From Globodera rostochiensis (taxonomy: Eukaryota; Nematoda; Chromadorea; Rhabditida; Heteroderidae), in contig JAEVLN010000019.1 of the NCBI GenBank assembly GCA_018350325.1, forward strand, positions 434,001 through 498,000: a stretch of DNA of 64,000 nucleotides. Reading direction: 5' to 3'. The position numbers and the translations under genes are program-made. The notes beneath the pieces are model-generated. The model was given only the letters and a program-made list of their open reading frames with translations, did no database searches and was not told the origin of the DNA. Positions 39,001 to 53,702 of this stretch are shown here, piece after piece. Each line of letters begins with the position of its first letter. Position 1 is the stretch's first letter.

Positions 39001-39744
39001 TTGCCAACGAGCAAATCTTCGACAACAATCATTTGGCGGTTCGATTTGTTTTTTCATTGGCCCAAACACTCCAAAATTCGCAGGTCCATAAGGCCGTGGG
39101 CGAATATTGGGCCGAGTTGGCCCGCCTTTTCGCCGATTCGCCACTTTTGCCGATCAGTGCGACCACTTTTGCGCACAGATTTTTGGCAGATTATTTGGAG
39201 GGCATTAAAAAGGTTTAAAAATTATTTTTATTTTTTTTGCATTTCCTTTTCAGCCAATTTTGAGCCTTAATAGCCAATTTCCGAATGACACCGAACCGGC
39301 AAAGTCCCAATTGGACAATTTGATTAAAAATGCGCACCAATTCATGGCACAAGCGGAAGCGTTCGAAAGGGAGCAAAGTGCCAATGCCAATTTGGAGTGG
39401 GCAAATGTCCGGCTGAGGAAGTTGGACCAGTGCTTTGTGAACCCGTCGATGGGCATCGCGCGCGAAGAACCCCTCAAACGCCATGTGCTCTTTGCCGCTT
39501 CAAAAGACAATTTCTATGCGTCGAATACAATGGCCATGGTTTACAAGAAGGTCAATTTTACATTAATTATTATTGAAAATTTAAGTTTAAAATGAATAAA
39601 ATTTTCTGCTAATAGATTGGCCAATTACGCAAAGCAAACAATGGAACGGAACGCGCTATACGTGCAAACGAATTGGCATTGGAATTGGCCGTTGTTCAGC
39701 AAGCAGTTCGCTGTGCCGTTAACACACTTGGCAAAGGCATTTAA
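36097..39744 (+). CDS. Glutamate carboxypeptidase II / NAALADase (M28B metallopeptidase)
   Basis: This is a type II membrane zinc peptidase of the GCPII/transferrin-receptor family, active outside the cell on acidic peptides. There is a short cytosolic N-terminus, then a TM helix ([20 protein letters not shown]). The ectodomain begins [20 protein letters not shown]. The two-zinc site is complete: [17 protein letters not shown] (His, Asp), [14 protein letters not shown] (catalytic and ligand Glu), YLNVDLV (Asp) and PGGGSDH (His). The C-terminal dimerisation region includes [14 protein letters not shown] sequence and ends AVNTLGKGI. About fourteen exons are needed; the ITL|SVSTV join works with donor GTGGAG. 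The intron after GLE is filled by a 41-bp minisatellite (36527-37041). All ligands are present, so it should be active. Confidence 0.92.
36527..37041 (+). repeat. ~41-bp minisatellite in GCPII intron, about 12 copies
   Basis: The unit TCTCGGCACCCTCAAAACAT + ACTGTAGTTGATTTGCTTAAG repeats with small variants, some with an extra 11-bp TACTGTAGTTG. Each unit ends GATTTGCTTAAG, and the real acceptor of the next exon is the near-identical GATTTGCTTTAAG at 37041. The array thus copies the intron's 3' splice site. Confidence 0.93.
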
Positions 39745-39849
39745 TACCTTACAGGCATTTTCAAGTTCACATTGTGCCAACAAATTGAATTTAATATAAA
39801 AAATCGATAATAATGGATAATTTGGCCAATTCTAATTTGTAAAATGTTT

Positions 39850-39980
39850 AAAACAACGTATATTCTAAAAGACCCCCCCCCCCTAAAATAGAGCCCCCCC
39901 CCCCGAGAGCCCCCCCGCCCGAAAGCCCCCACCCCCGAAATATTTAAAATAGAGCCCCTCGGGGGCTCTATTTTAGAATG
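39850..39980. repeat. C-rich inverted-repeat element
   Basis: Poly-C runs alternate with TAAAATAGAGCCCC blocks. TAAAATAGAGCCC at 39945 pairs with GGGCTCTATTTTA ending near 39975, giving a stable hairpin, and a third copy CTAAAATAGAGCC lies at about 39883. Confidence 0.7.
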
Positions 39981-40038
39981 TGCAATGTATATGGATAAAA
40001 AATGTTCCGTCCGATCACTTTGATCATTGAATTGTTTT

Positions 40039-42267
40039 TCAATGTTCGCTTATAATTTGCATACTGTCCAATGCATTGATGGCCTCTAAACGCGCCGATT
40101 TTTTAAAAGATTCAATTAAATTTAGCGCTTGTTTGGCCATTTGAATTGTTGTCCCGTCGGTCGTCGATGTTTCGAGCAATTTCTGAATATTTTCGACTAT
40201 TTCCCCACTTTTCACAATTTCCATCTTTCCAATTTCAAATAATTTTTGTCCATCCATTAGACCAAACCCCAACTGTTTCATAATTATTTTGAGGTTTTTC
40301 TCTGTCAAATTCATTTGTTTTTCAATATTTTTAATCGCCTGCTGTGCGCTTCTTCGCTTAAATTCGTTGGCACTTTCACTTGCAATTCCAACTAATTCGG
40401 CCATCGGATTGGCGTGCAAATCAAATGAAATATTAGGCGAGCCGTCAAATAATGGGGTAATTTTTTGAGACTAAATTTATTAAAATAAAATATTTTATTT
40501 TATTTCCAAATACAAAATTTGTTTGCTAATTAATTATGGCATTCATTTGTTGGCAAATTACCAAAACTAAGTTCGGTTGGCCAACACTTGCCGGATTGCT
40601 ATCATTTTCTACGATTTCAACCCTAAAAAGTGACACTTATTTAGTATGAATGAACTCTTTAAAATCAAACCAATTTTCTTCGAGACAATACTTTGACATG
40701 TCACCAAAATCATTTTCGTTAGTAATTACCTGTTAAACATTATTAGTAATTATTTATAAATATTTATTTTAGAATAGTTAATTTAAAAATGGACAAACCT
40801 TGTCAAAATGGTAAATGTTTAAATTAAGAAACCACAAAATGTGCTTAAAAATGGGGCCCAACTTTACAGGAATTGACAGTTGGAACTCCGTGAGCTTAAA
40901 ATTATAAAATGTAATGGTTATTGGTAAAATAGCTTAAAATTTCGTTCAAACATTTTGTGTCCGTCTTTGATGTTCCGCCGCGTCCGAAGATAAAGCAATG
41001 CCATTATTATTTGTGTTCAACAAAAGTGGCGCATAGCCCAAAAAGTATTTCTTATCAGCCGAATAGCCGGAGCGTCGATGTTTTCTGGCGGTGGCACATA
41101 AAAATGCGTAATAAATGCCTGAACATGAAAGGGACAATTTCAGTGATCACATTGGGACAATGTCAGTGATCACATTGGGACAATGTCAGTGATCACATTG
41201 GGACAATGTCAGTGATCACATTGGGACAATGTCAGTGATCACATTGGGACAATGTCAGTGATCACATTGGGACAATGTCAGTGATCACATTGGGACAATG
41301 TCAGTGATCACATTGGGACAATGTCAGTGATCACATTGGGACAATGTCAGTGATCACATTGGGACAATGTCAGTGATCACATTGGGACAATGTCAGTGAT
41401 CACATTGGGACAATGTCAGTGATCACATTGGGACAATGTCAGTGATCACATTGGGACAATGTCAGTGATCACATTGGGACAATGTCAGTGATCACATTGG
41501 GACAATGTCAGTGATCACATTGGGACAATGTCAGTGATCACATTGGGACAACGTCAGTGATCACATTGGAACAATGTCAGTGATCACATTCCCGGCTTTA
41601 GAATGATTGGAAGCGATCACTTTGTTATTCCCAATACGGAAATTTGCCATGATATAAATACCCGTTTTGCTGACGTTGTTCGTTTCGAAAAACACGCGCC
41701 GATTCAAAAAGAGTCCGGGCGGGTCAGCTTGGCCCAGATTGACTGTGTACAGTTTGGACAAGTCGGGACTGTACAGATTAACTCCAATCATCCGGTACAT
41801 TGTCCGAATGTCCTTCATTTTGAAGTTGTAATTTAGATCGATGTAAGAAGCTTTGTCCAGCGGATTTTCTTCCTCGATGTCCGCTTTAAGGAGAAAATTC
41901 AAAATTTAAATTTGATTAGTGAATATGTTTTGAAATTTGGCATTCCGCCAACTCTACCTGAATATTCATTTTTGATCGGCTTTACGTAAAAGAAAAAGCC
42001 AAGTTCAAAATTGGCCACCGTTTCCTCAACATTTAACAATTGAATATCGAACTTTTGTCTATTTTTGACATTTTCTTTTTTTACATTTTGTTGTACATTT
42101 GCTTTGTCCAAATACCGTACGTTCACATCAAGCTTTACTGTACGGCTTGGCTCCGTTTTCCCAAAAAAAGCGCGCAATTTTAGCAATTTTTTTGCCTCAA
42201 CAATGGAAAGTTTATTGTAAAATAATAAGCCCAAAAATAATGCAAATATTTTCACTGACATTTTCAT
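40039..42267 (-). CDS. Secreted protein of unknown family, multi-exon
   Basis: The signal peptide is MKMSVKIFALFLGLLFYNKL + SIVEA. Exon 1 continues KKLLKLRAFFGKTEPSRTVK and ends VKPIKNEYSG. Exon 2 contains DLNYNFKMKDIRTMYRMIGV and VNLGQADPPGLFLNRRVFF. After the 23-bp repeat array come exons with RSGYSADKKYFLGYAPLLLN, TEFQLSIPVKLGPIFKHILW, DMSKYCLEENW|VEIVENDSN (a 48-bp intron avoids an in-frame TAA) and a last exon SQKITPLFDGSPNISFDLHA followed by a long amphipathic helix ending MQIISEH. Most phases agree. The junction across the repeat array does not: the donor side offers only phase 0 and the next exon's best frame needs phase 1. No family was recognised. A secreted helical protein with a C-terminal coiled-coil-like region is all that can be said. 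Confidence 0.6.
41134..41590 (-). repeat. 23-bp minisatellite, about 20 copies, with donor-like motif
   Basis: The unit GTCAGTGATCACATTGGGACAAT is repeated almost perfectly. On the coding (minus) strand each unit contains AAT|GTGATC, identical to the candidate donor at the exon 2 end (GGGAAT|GTGATC near 41590). It also contains the palindrome GTGATCAC. The array lies wholly inside the intron. Confidence 0.93.
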
Positions 42268-42951
42268 CTAATAATAATAATAATAATAAATAATAAAATT
42301 ACACAATCTTTAATAGAAAATTTAAAATGCTAATATTGTATGTATCTATGAGATAACATTGAAATATTTTATAAATTATGCATACATTAACGAATGATGG
42401 CATTGATTTTTTCCTATAAAATATATTCTATTTTTGGCCCAATTTTGATCGTTTTAATAAACAGTAAATAAAAAAAATTAAATAAGCAGGACGACAATGT
42501 TGGAGTGCGGCGCGGGCTTTTGCGGCATCCCCCCCCCCCCGATTTGCAATTAATCCCGCACTTTTTGCGAAAAAGATAAATTTGCTTTTTCTATTTATCA
42601 TTTTAAAAATAAGCTTTTTAGTGAACTGTCCATAGAAAATTTCAATTTAATTTTTTACTTTGTCAGTGATTTGTTTGGTATTTTTTGTTCAATTAAAGTT
42701 TCGTTCGTCGACGAATTCTCTGTTCACAAAATGGGTAAGCAAATTACGCCGCCCGCAATCACTTTTTTTGCTTTCTTTAGGTAAAAAGTCTTTCTTTTCT
42801 TTGTCCTTTCGAACGAAGCGCATAAAATGGAGCCAATTTTCTTAAAGAACTCTGTAAAATTGTAACTCAATTGTAGCCAAAATATTTTATTCGCTAAGAA
42901 ATTTCTTTTAAAAAAATATTTTATAATAATAAATTTTAAATTTTGTCAGAA
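42268..42951. other. Divergent intergenic region
   Basis: This separates the secreted-protein gene (minus) and the carboxylesterase (plus). It includes an ATT/AAT microsatellite at about 42270-42290 and a 10-11 base C run at about 42530. An ATGGGTAAGC at 42731 could be a 5' noncoding exon of the esterase. Confidence 0.45.
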
Positions 42952-45533
<2,582 letters not shown>

Positions 45534-45729
45534 TGCCAATTGTAAAGATTGCCAAATAAAAAAAAAGCAATTGGCAATAAATTTCAATTAATAATCGATT
45601 TTGTTTTTTTGTACGATATTTTATACCAATACAAATTAAAATGACAGAGAATTTGCACATAAATATTCAAAGCCAGAAAGTCGAGCAATGAGCAGAAGTG
45701 GGTAAAAATTAAACTTTCAGCCTTTCTGT

Positions 45730-48700
45730 TTACTTGATGCCATTTAATCCTGTAGAAGTTTCACTTAAAAATTCCAATTACTTATTATTTTAATTAAAGT
45801 TGCACCCGACGCTTCTGGGACACGGGGACGGCATTTCGGGGAGGTCGGGAACGGCATTTCGGGAAAGGTCGAAAACGGCATTTCGGGAAGGGTCGGGAAC
45901 GGCATTTTGAAGGGTCGGGGTACGATATTTCGAGTCGGGTCGGGAACGGCATTTCGGAGAGGGTCGGGAAGGAGCGACCCCATTTTTATATTATTGCCTT
46001 TTAAATTCTGTTTTTTATTGGCACTTACAAAAATTGTGCCAATTCGGCGGCCTCCGCATATTGTGAATGCAATTTGATGTTTTGACAATGCCACTCTTTA
46101 AGCACTTTTACTTCGTATTCTTTGTATATTTTCGCATCAAATTCTTTCTTCAAATTCTCGCCCAATTCTTTTCTCAATTCCATCAAAAAAATTTCGTTAT
46201 CGATGCCAATGTTTTCCTTTATTTTGAGTCCAACAATCCAAAATTTGCAAAACGGTAACCTTAAATTTAAATTGGATTTTCGATTTTATGACTTTTTTTT
46301 TATATTTTAATTTCCTATTTTCCGATTTCCGTTCGCCTTACTCCAAATTTTTGTTGCGCGACCGCACTTTTTCGGGACATTCGCTGTTGGTGGTCCAATT
46401 TGTGCCATCCGTCGGCTTCAAGTGACTGTAATTGATAAACTTCTCCAAAAGTGTGTCCAAATGGGCCAATTGTTGCCGAATTTTCCTCTCAACAAAGCCA
46501 CAAAACTGCTCAATTTGTTGATTTGTGCTGACAGTGCAGAAAATGATCAAAAAGTGCTCAAACTGACATAAAAGGCCAAATATTCAAAAATTAATGTGCA
46601 TTTTGGTGAAACCTTTTCAGTAAAATTTATAGGGGGAAACAATTGACGCAAGTGAACGGTGCTGGGACCTTTTGTTAAGCTCAGATAGGCTAAAATAAAA
46701 ATGTTAAAATCTGATTAAAAGGTAATAATAATAATAATAATAATAATAATTTAGTGAACCGTTTCTCATTTCGTTTTGTATTATTTTAAAGGTCGATCTG
46801 TTGACATTGTTGGCGCAATTTTGGCTTAAATTGCTTGGAGTTATAATTGGCATTACGCCTTTTGGTTCATTTGACGGATTCCAACTGAACAAATCGATGG
46901 CTTCGTCCGTTTTTTCGATTAATTTCACGGGCATTGGCCAATTCCTTAAAATGGAAACCAAACAAATCGTTAATTATATTAAATTTAAATGGACATTCTC
47001 ACCAGGCCACGAAGAGCAGCATAAACTTTTGGAATAAGAAACGAACCGTGCCGTTTGGATACCACAAAAGCACTTTTGATGCCAACACCGACAGAATGGT
47101 GCCGTTGAAAAAGCCGAAAATATTTCCATAAATGTGCGATCCTTGAAAAAAAACGATGTTCAAACGTATGTTTAATATACAAATTACTTTTGGACCAATG
47201 TTTTAAGGCCACAACCAAACTCCTGAACTTTTCCATATTTTTTTCTCCAATCAGTTCCATCATTTGCTTGTTGGCCAAATAGCCTAAAAATAATTTAATT
47301 TTTAATTTATTTTATTTCATTTTTAGATTTTAATTTACCTGCCAGTGATTTGAGCATAACTTCCGTGGACGGCACTCTCTCGTTGGTGGCAACCATTTTC
47401 ATCATCAATTGCACATCGACGGCGTCCACCGGTTCGTTCAACAGCATAAATTCCATGTCGGGCACTGCCACGAAGGAAATGTCAAAGTCAACGCCGGACA
47501 ATTTCAGCCGAATCACTTGAATATAAACACTCGGAAATTTGTACAATCGCTCGACATTTGGATGCTAAAAATAGAAATTAGAGCCCGGCCGAGACGAGAT
47601 CTCGTCTCGAAGATCTTGAAAAATCTCGACGAGATTCTCGAGAAATCTCGACCTCGCTCGACGAAAAATGAGCTTCACGAGATTTTTCGAGACCGAGATT
47701 TTTTCGAGAATCTCGACTCGAGATCTCGCTCAAAGCTCAAGTGTCCGGGCTCTATTAAAAATTATTTAACGACAACAACAAAAAAAATTCGATTATTTTT
47801 GCATTTTGCTGACCTTGCACAATTCACAATACAATGAGCCGTCAGAGCAAATGCGTTGCTCCAGTTTTATGTTCAAAACGCATGTATAAATGCCGTAAAA
47901 TTTGCCTCTTTCCTCTTTAAGCGACAATTTTTGGGGCACGGCACAAATTGTGTCAATGTCCGAGTCGAAGGTGCGCGTGCCGACCAAATGTGAGCCCGTC
48001 AAGATCAGTCGGGCGGCGCCATTTGACTTAAATTTTAAATGATTGGAAATTACGGAAGTTTAAATTCACAATTTTTGTAATAAATTGTCCTATTTTGTAG
48101 ATCACTGACTGTGTGCTTACCCATTTTTTGACTACGGCGTTCAGAGTATCCAATGCATTATTCGCTGTGTTCGCGTCACTTTGAGGAATTTCATTTATAA
48201 AATTGAAAAACTAAAAGTTTATTAAACCAAAAATATTTAATTTACAAAATTCAAAAAATGACCAAATCTTTCTGTTGGCTGCTTTCATAATTTTGTATTT
48301 GTTGGCTAATTTCGGGAAATTTGACTCCCAAGTGAGGGCGTTCCAATGTGAAATTGTAGTGGACATTTTGTTCACATAATTTGCTATCTAAAATTTTAAT
48401 AAAATTAATTGACATTTTACGGAATAATAAAATTTAAATATTATTTTATTTTCCAATTACCAATTTCAAGTTGGCCCAATAAACTCCTCCAACTCGCCAA
48501 ATGTTCGTCGAATCGATCGGCCAAATTCGATTTCTTTTGTTTGTAATCAAAAAGGCTAAAAAGGATTTGAGTTTTTTGTTTTTTGTCCATTTTTGTCCAA
48601 ATTTCGCCTCCGTTATTATTATTTGTTTGATTTTCCATCGCAACGATCGCTTTTGCCAATTTGTTTTTGTGCAATTGATTTTTGACCGAATGAATCTCTT

Positions 48701-51700
48701 TGTCTTCCGCCGTATCCCTTCCGGCGTTCTTTGTCATTTTTAGTTCCCACATTACCGTAGCCCACTGGTTCTCCACAGACGCTACCGTATGCCCTTTCCC
48801 TTTTGCTACCGTATCCCCATCACTGATGTTTTCGTCGTAAAATTTCTTTCCTTCCCCAACAAAAATCAATTGTTTTAATAAAATGTGCATTTTTTTGATC
48901 AATTCTTCAAATTCTTGTCCATTTTTGATCAAACTTTCCCCGGTCAATTCCGTCTCCATTTCGGCCCATTTCTGCTCCAATTCCACCATTTTGTCTGTCC
49001 TCACGACAATTTCAGCCTTTTCCATTTGGGGAATTCCTTCAAATTTGTTCAATTGTCCAATCACTTCCATTCGGTGCCAAAGCTCATTTACGATTACACC
49101 AATGTCCATTAATCGACTCGTTGCCTCAGAGGGATTTTGGAGAAATGCGTAAAATTTTTGATTTAAAAATTCATCAGACACGAAACCTAAAAGTTTTGAT
49201 AAACCTATTTATTTGGGTTGATCAGTTACATTGAGTCGACACTAAACACACGAACGACCCTTTCTGATCAGTTAAATGATCATTGAGTCAGACGACACTA
49301 AACACACGAACGACCCTTTCTGATCAGTTAAATGATCATTGAGTCAGTCGACACTAAACACACGAACGACCCTTTCTGATCAGTTAAATGATCATTGAGT
49401 CAGTCGACACTAAACACACGAACGACCCTTTCTGATCAATTAAATGATCATTGAGTCAGTCGACACTAAACACACGAACGACCCTTTCTGATCAGTTAAA
49501 TGATCATTGAGTCAGTCGACACTAAACACACGAACGACCCTTTCTGATCAGTTAAATGATCATTGAGTCAGTCGACACTAAACACACGAACGACCCTTTC
49601 TGATCAGTTAAATGATCATTGAGTCAGTCGACACTAAACACCGAACGACCCTTTCTGATCAGTTAAATGATCATTGAGTCAGTCGACACTAAACACACGA
49701 ACGACCCTTTCTGATCAGTTAAATGATCATTGAGTCAGTCGACACTAAACACACGAACGACCCTTTCTGATCAGTTAAATGATCATTGAGTCAGTCGACA
49801 CTAAACACACGAACGACCCTTTCTGATCAGTTAAATGATCATTGAGTCAGTCGACACTAAACACACGAACGACCCTTTCTGATCAGTTAAATGATCATTG
49901 AGTCAGTCGACACTAAACACACGAACGACCCTTTCTGATCAGTTAAATGATCATTGAGTCAGTCGACACTAAACACACGAACGACCCTTTCTGATCAGTT
50001 AAATGATCATTGAGTCAGTCGACACTAAACACCGAACGACCCTTTCTGATCAGTTAAATGATCATTGAGTCAGTCGACACTAAACACACGAACGACCCTT
50101 TCTGATCAGTTAAATGATCATTGAGTCAGTCGACACTAAACACACGAACGACCCTTTCTGATCAGTTAAATGATCATTGAGTCAGTCGACACTAAACACA
50201 CGAACGACCCTTTCTGATCAGTTAAATGATCATTGAGTCAGTCGACACTAAACACACGAACGACCCTTTCTGATCAGTTAAATGATCATTGAGTCAGTCG
50301 ACACTAAACACACGAACGACCCTTTCTGATCAGTTAAATGATCATTGAGTCAGTCGACACTAAACACCGAACGACCCTTTCTGATCAATAAATGATCAGT
50401 GAGTCGACACTAAACACACGAACGACCCTTTTTGATCAGTTAAATGATCAGTGAGTCAGTCGACACTAAACACCGAACGACCCTTTCTACCCCAAACGCA
50501 CTGATCAGTCTGGTGTTTTTCAGTTCATTTTGCCACTCTTTTCCAAACAATTCCGCTTCTTTTTCGATTGACTTTCCCTGCTGCTCCTCGTTTTGTTGCT
50601 TAATTATCAAGTTTGGTTGCAGTTGTTCGTCAACTATTCCCTTTTGTCTCCATTTTTTGGCACTTTTTGACGAAATGCCAAAAGTTTCGGCCAAAGGCGG
50701 CGCGCTTTTGCGACTGCCACCGGTCCCGTCTCTGCCGCCTTCGCCCCGCGGAAACTCTTCCCCCTTTTTTTTGTCACTTTCTTTTTCTTTCTTTTTTTGA
50801 TTGTCTTTCTGTTTGATCATCATTATTCTCTCTCTTTTTCTCTCAATGATTTCTTTCTTCAATTCATTCTTTCTTTTTTCTTCTGCGATTATTTTCTGCA
50901 TGTTCTGATCAGCCAATTCGCTCTCTCTTTCCCTTCTCTTTCTTTGCTCTTCTTTCTCCATTATTTTCTCTTTCTCTTTCACCAATTGGAGCTGTGATTC
51001 GTATTGTTTGCCTTGTAGGTTGAGGAATGATGGCATTTTTTTAGCTTTTTCAGTGCCGACGAATTCTTCTAAACGCTCCTCCACAGCTTTTCCATTCAAA
51101 AACGCTAAAATATTAAATCTTTTTTGAGTTTATTAGCGTTAGCGTTATTACCTTTGTTGAGATTGCCCCGAAACACGTCGTCACGGAGCAGTTCAAGCAA
51201 AGTGTCCCAGTGCGTTTGGCGCAGCCACTGCTCGAACTCGGGCCCCTCCTCTCCTTCCTCCTCCTCCTCCTCCGCGTCGTTGAATTGCATTTGTGCTGCT
51301 CGCAGTTCTGCTTCCTCCAACATGTGTTGGTACTCCGTCAGCAGTTGGTCCGTCATGTCCCTTTTGCCCGTCCGCTGTCCGTCTTTCCTCCGGTACTGCT
51401 TGCCCTTCTTGATGGGGAGCGCCCGACCGTCCAGCTTCTTCGCCTCCACAAATGCCCTCAAACCCTTCGACATCGCTCCCAGCAAATTGCTTTCCTTTGC
51501 CAATTTGTCAAAAGTGCAGTCTTCCAATTCGTCGTATAAATCCTCAAATAGTCTTTTGGTCTTTGGCCAAACCAAATCGCCAATTTGCTTCAGCCCAAAG
51601 GTTCTGTTCGCATTTTCCGGAGACATTTCGCTGTCCAACCAACGGACCAAAACGGAGATGAAGCATGACAATTTACCAACCATTTTGTCCGATTTATCAG

Positions 51701-53641
51701 AGCTGAGCAGCGCCTTCAAATAGTCCCCCCTTAGCGTTGAATTGGCAAATACTAAAAACAGAAAATTTGAGAGATAAAAATTAATAATAATAATTGACAT
51801 TAATTTTAAAATTCCACAAAAACTTTGATTGATTACTTTGATTGTTTCTCAATTCTTCTTGACTTATTACTGTTAAAAATTTCTCGTTTCCAATTAATTT
51901 TTTTAAGCGTGTTCGAGCACCACGATTTTCAGCGATGAATTCTTTGATTTGGCCAGAATTGTTTTTGATCAAATTATCCAAATTTTGGCAGTGAATTTCC
52001 AAAAGCATTAAATACTCCTTCTAAAGTATGCAATTTGGTCTTATTGATAAAGAAAGAACCACACTTTTCGATAGATTTTTATTTACAAAAAGCCCTAATG
52101 GAAAACCTTTAACATTTTTAAAGTGAGAATATTGTTCCGTTTTTCGTTGTTTTTTGGCCTTTTTTCGTTTAAAAACAAAATGTTTCACTTCCCACCAAAA
52201 ATGCCGTCATTTGCGCGTCCATGTCGGCACACTCTTTGTCCGCATTCCACCGGCCAATTTCCTCCTCACCCACAGCTTCCTCAACAATAAACGCTGTCAA
52301 CAAATTGTTGAACTCGTGCAAAATGCACAAAGCGTTTAGTCGCGGCATTTGATGCCAAAATTTTGGGTAAATTTGCCTTAGGAGCTGCTTCAACTTCTTC
52401 TCCAACGCTTTTTGAATAGGTTGGCCAATGCCAATCTTTTCGGCCATTTTCCGAATTCTGTTCTCAGCAGTGTTCAGCAGAAGCGGCACAAAAAGACGTG
52501 CACCGACAATAACACTTTCCAATGTCTCCGTTTTTTGTGCAAAAAACTTTTTGTATAATTCTGTCAAAGTTGTTGGTACAGGATGGTCTGAAAATTGAAA
52601 ATAAAATAAAATACATAAAATAAATTGAATTAAGAAAGGAATTCAAAATGTTTAATCTGTTTTGGAATAATTAGCACAATTTTATTTGGACTTCAAATGG
52701 TTTGACCAGCATTAATTGCCATTGAGAATTTCAAAGATTTCGCAAAATGTTCTGTTTTATTACAAATTTACCAATTTGCAATATTTCCGGAAATGTTTCC
52801 TCAAGTTTGACGACTATTTCGGGTCCGATCAAATAGGCCAGATCATTTTTGGCGGCTTCCCGCTGCTCGTTGTTGGACAAGTTGCAAAAAAATCGCTGTG
52901 CCTCTAAACAGGTGTCGATCATCATTACAATGCCAACATAATTAATTAGTTTGATTTGCCCGTTGGAAGTTAATTGGAAGTAAATTTGTATTGCTTCAGT
53001 CTCGTCAAATTCGGGCTTTACCCATTTATCGATTAGATCGGATTCGTCCTGTTGGGTATGAATTTGAATCAACTGCTGGCACAATGTTATAGAGAAACTT
53101 ACCCAAATGGCCGGGTGCTCACTGCTTACAAAGTGCCTCCACTTTTCGCTGTTTTGCCACAAAATTTTGTTTCTGATCACGTACTTGCGGAATTTGAACA
53201 ACAGAAACACGCCCTCGAGTTTGGTGTTGAACCCGCCGTTCATTATTCCCTCCCCATAAATCAGATTCAGTGCAAAAAGTTCGACGTCAATTTTCGATCC
53301 AATCGGCCCTTTCCACTTGAAGCAAACGATCAGCATTTGCTGCACTGATCTGGCCAAAAACCAGAGAAGCGCGTGCAGCTCAACGCGCAACACTTGTTGG
53401 CCATCTTTAAACTTTTCCAAAGGCTTAACCCCCGCCGAAGAAGACAAAAATTCCAAATAAGTTTGGACCAATTCTTGTGTTATTTTGCCTTAATAAATAT
53501 CACTCAAATTTATTTTATAAAAGCGCAAATTACACAAAATTGTTTTTTTCTAATTCATTTGTGTAAAGTGTTACCTGTAGCAGTTTTTGTGTCCCTTTCT
53601 CGCAGTTCTTCAAGCGAAATATTTTTTGGCGGGCATTGAAT
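45730..53641 (-). CDS. Poly(A) polymerase core fused to a helical module (nematode-specific architecture)
   Basis: The C-terminal third is a clear poly(A) polymerase: ANNALDTLNAVVKKW, LTGSHLVGTRTFDSDIDTIC (the GS and DxD metal motif), SGVDFDISFVAVPD (third Asp), IFGFFNGTILSVLASKVLL, NWPMPVKLIEKTDEA, GVMPIITPSNLSQNCANNVN, and the RNA-binding domain IEQFCGFVERKIRQQLAHLD. The end AQF|FETSTGLNGIK joins in phase. Upstream lie an acidic coiled-coil exon (48445-49187), a Lys/Glu-rich exon (50500-51106), and a module made of HIQCPPKNISLEE, an exon ending EETFPEILQIG, ENRGARTRLKKLIGNEKF and an exon with CFISVLVRWLDSEM. This module is homologous to the one in the adjacent gene at 53703-57636. The N-terminal exon HIQCPPK has no start codon, so it may be joined to that gene through GGCTATAGG|GTTTAA at about 53707. 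The 1.3-kb minisatellite sits between the Lys/Glu and coiled-coil exons. Confidence 0.75.
45826..45975. repeat. G-rich degenerate tandem repeat
   Basis: About six copies of a 22-25 bp unit GGTCGGGAACGGCATTTCGGG with indels lie in the last intron of the poly(A) polymerase gene. Confidence 0.8.
47579..47754. mobile_element. Short TIR element with self-complementary GAGA/TCTC interior
   Basis: TAGAGCCCGG at 47579 is mirrored by CCGGGCTCTA at 47745-47754. The interior is a degenerate repeat of CTCGACGAGATTCTCGAG type, so nearly the whole element can fold. It lies in a poly(A) polymerase intron. It is likely non-autonomous, with no coding capacity. Confidence 0.7.
49219..50488. repeat. 56-bp minisatellite, about 22 copies
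   Basis: The unit TGATCAGTTAAATGATCATT + GAGTCAGTCGACACTAAACA + CACGAACGACCCTTTC is nearly perfect, with a few copies carrying a 2-base deletion in ACACACG. It has an internal inverted repeat TGATCAGTTAAATGATCA and the palindrome GTCGAC. It fills the intron between two exons of the poly(A) polymerase gene; on the coding strand each unit carries TTTAACTGATCAG, which resembles an acceptor. Confidence 0.95.
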
Positions 53642-53702
53642 ATGCTTAAAATATATTAATATATTTTAAATAAATGTTTACCTATTTAAAAGTCTTCAAA
53701 AT

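Noticed and set aside
40625..40680. In-frame TAA in the secreted-protein gene after FKEFIHTK, suggesting a pseudogene or read-through
   Set aside because: A 48-bp intron with donor TTG|GTTTGA and acceptor TTTTTAG|G removes the stop and restores W|VEIVENDS.
41134..41590. CRISPR-like array or origin iterons with the GTGATCAC palindrome
   Set aside because: Units are contiguous 23-bp tandem copies within a spliced nematode gene.
50444..51723. Large plus-strand ORFs (Ser/Phe/Leu-rich) opposite the polymerase gene
   Set aside because: They are mirror frames of the Lys/Glu-rich coiled-coil exons; they have no motif and no splice support.
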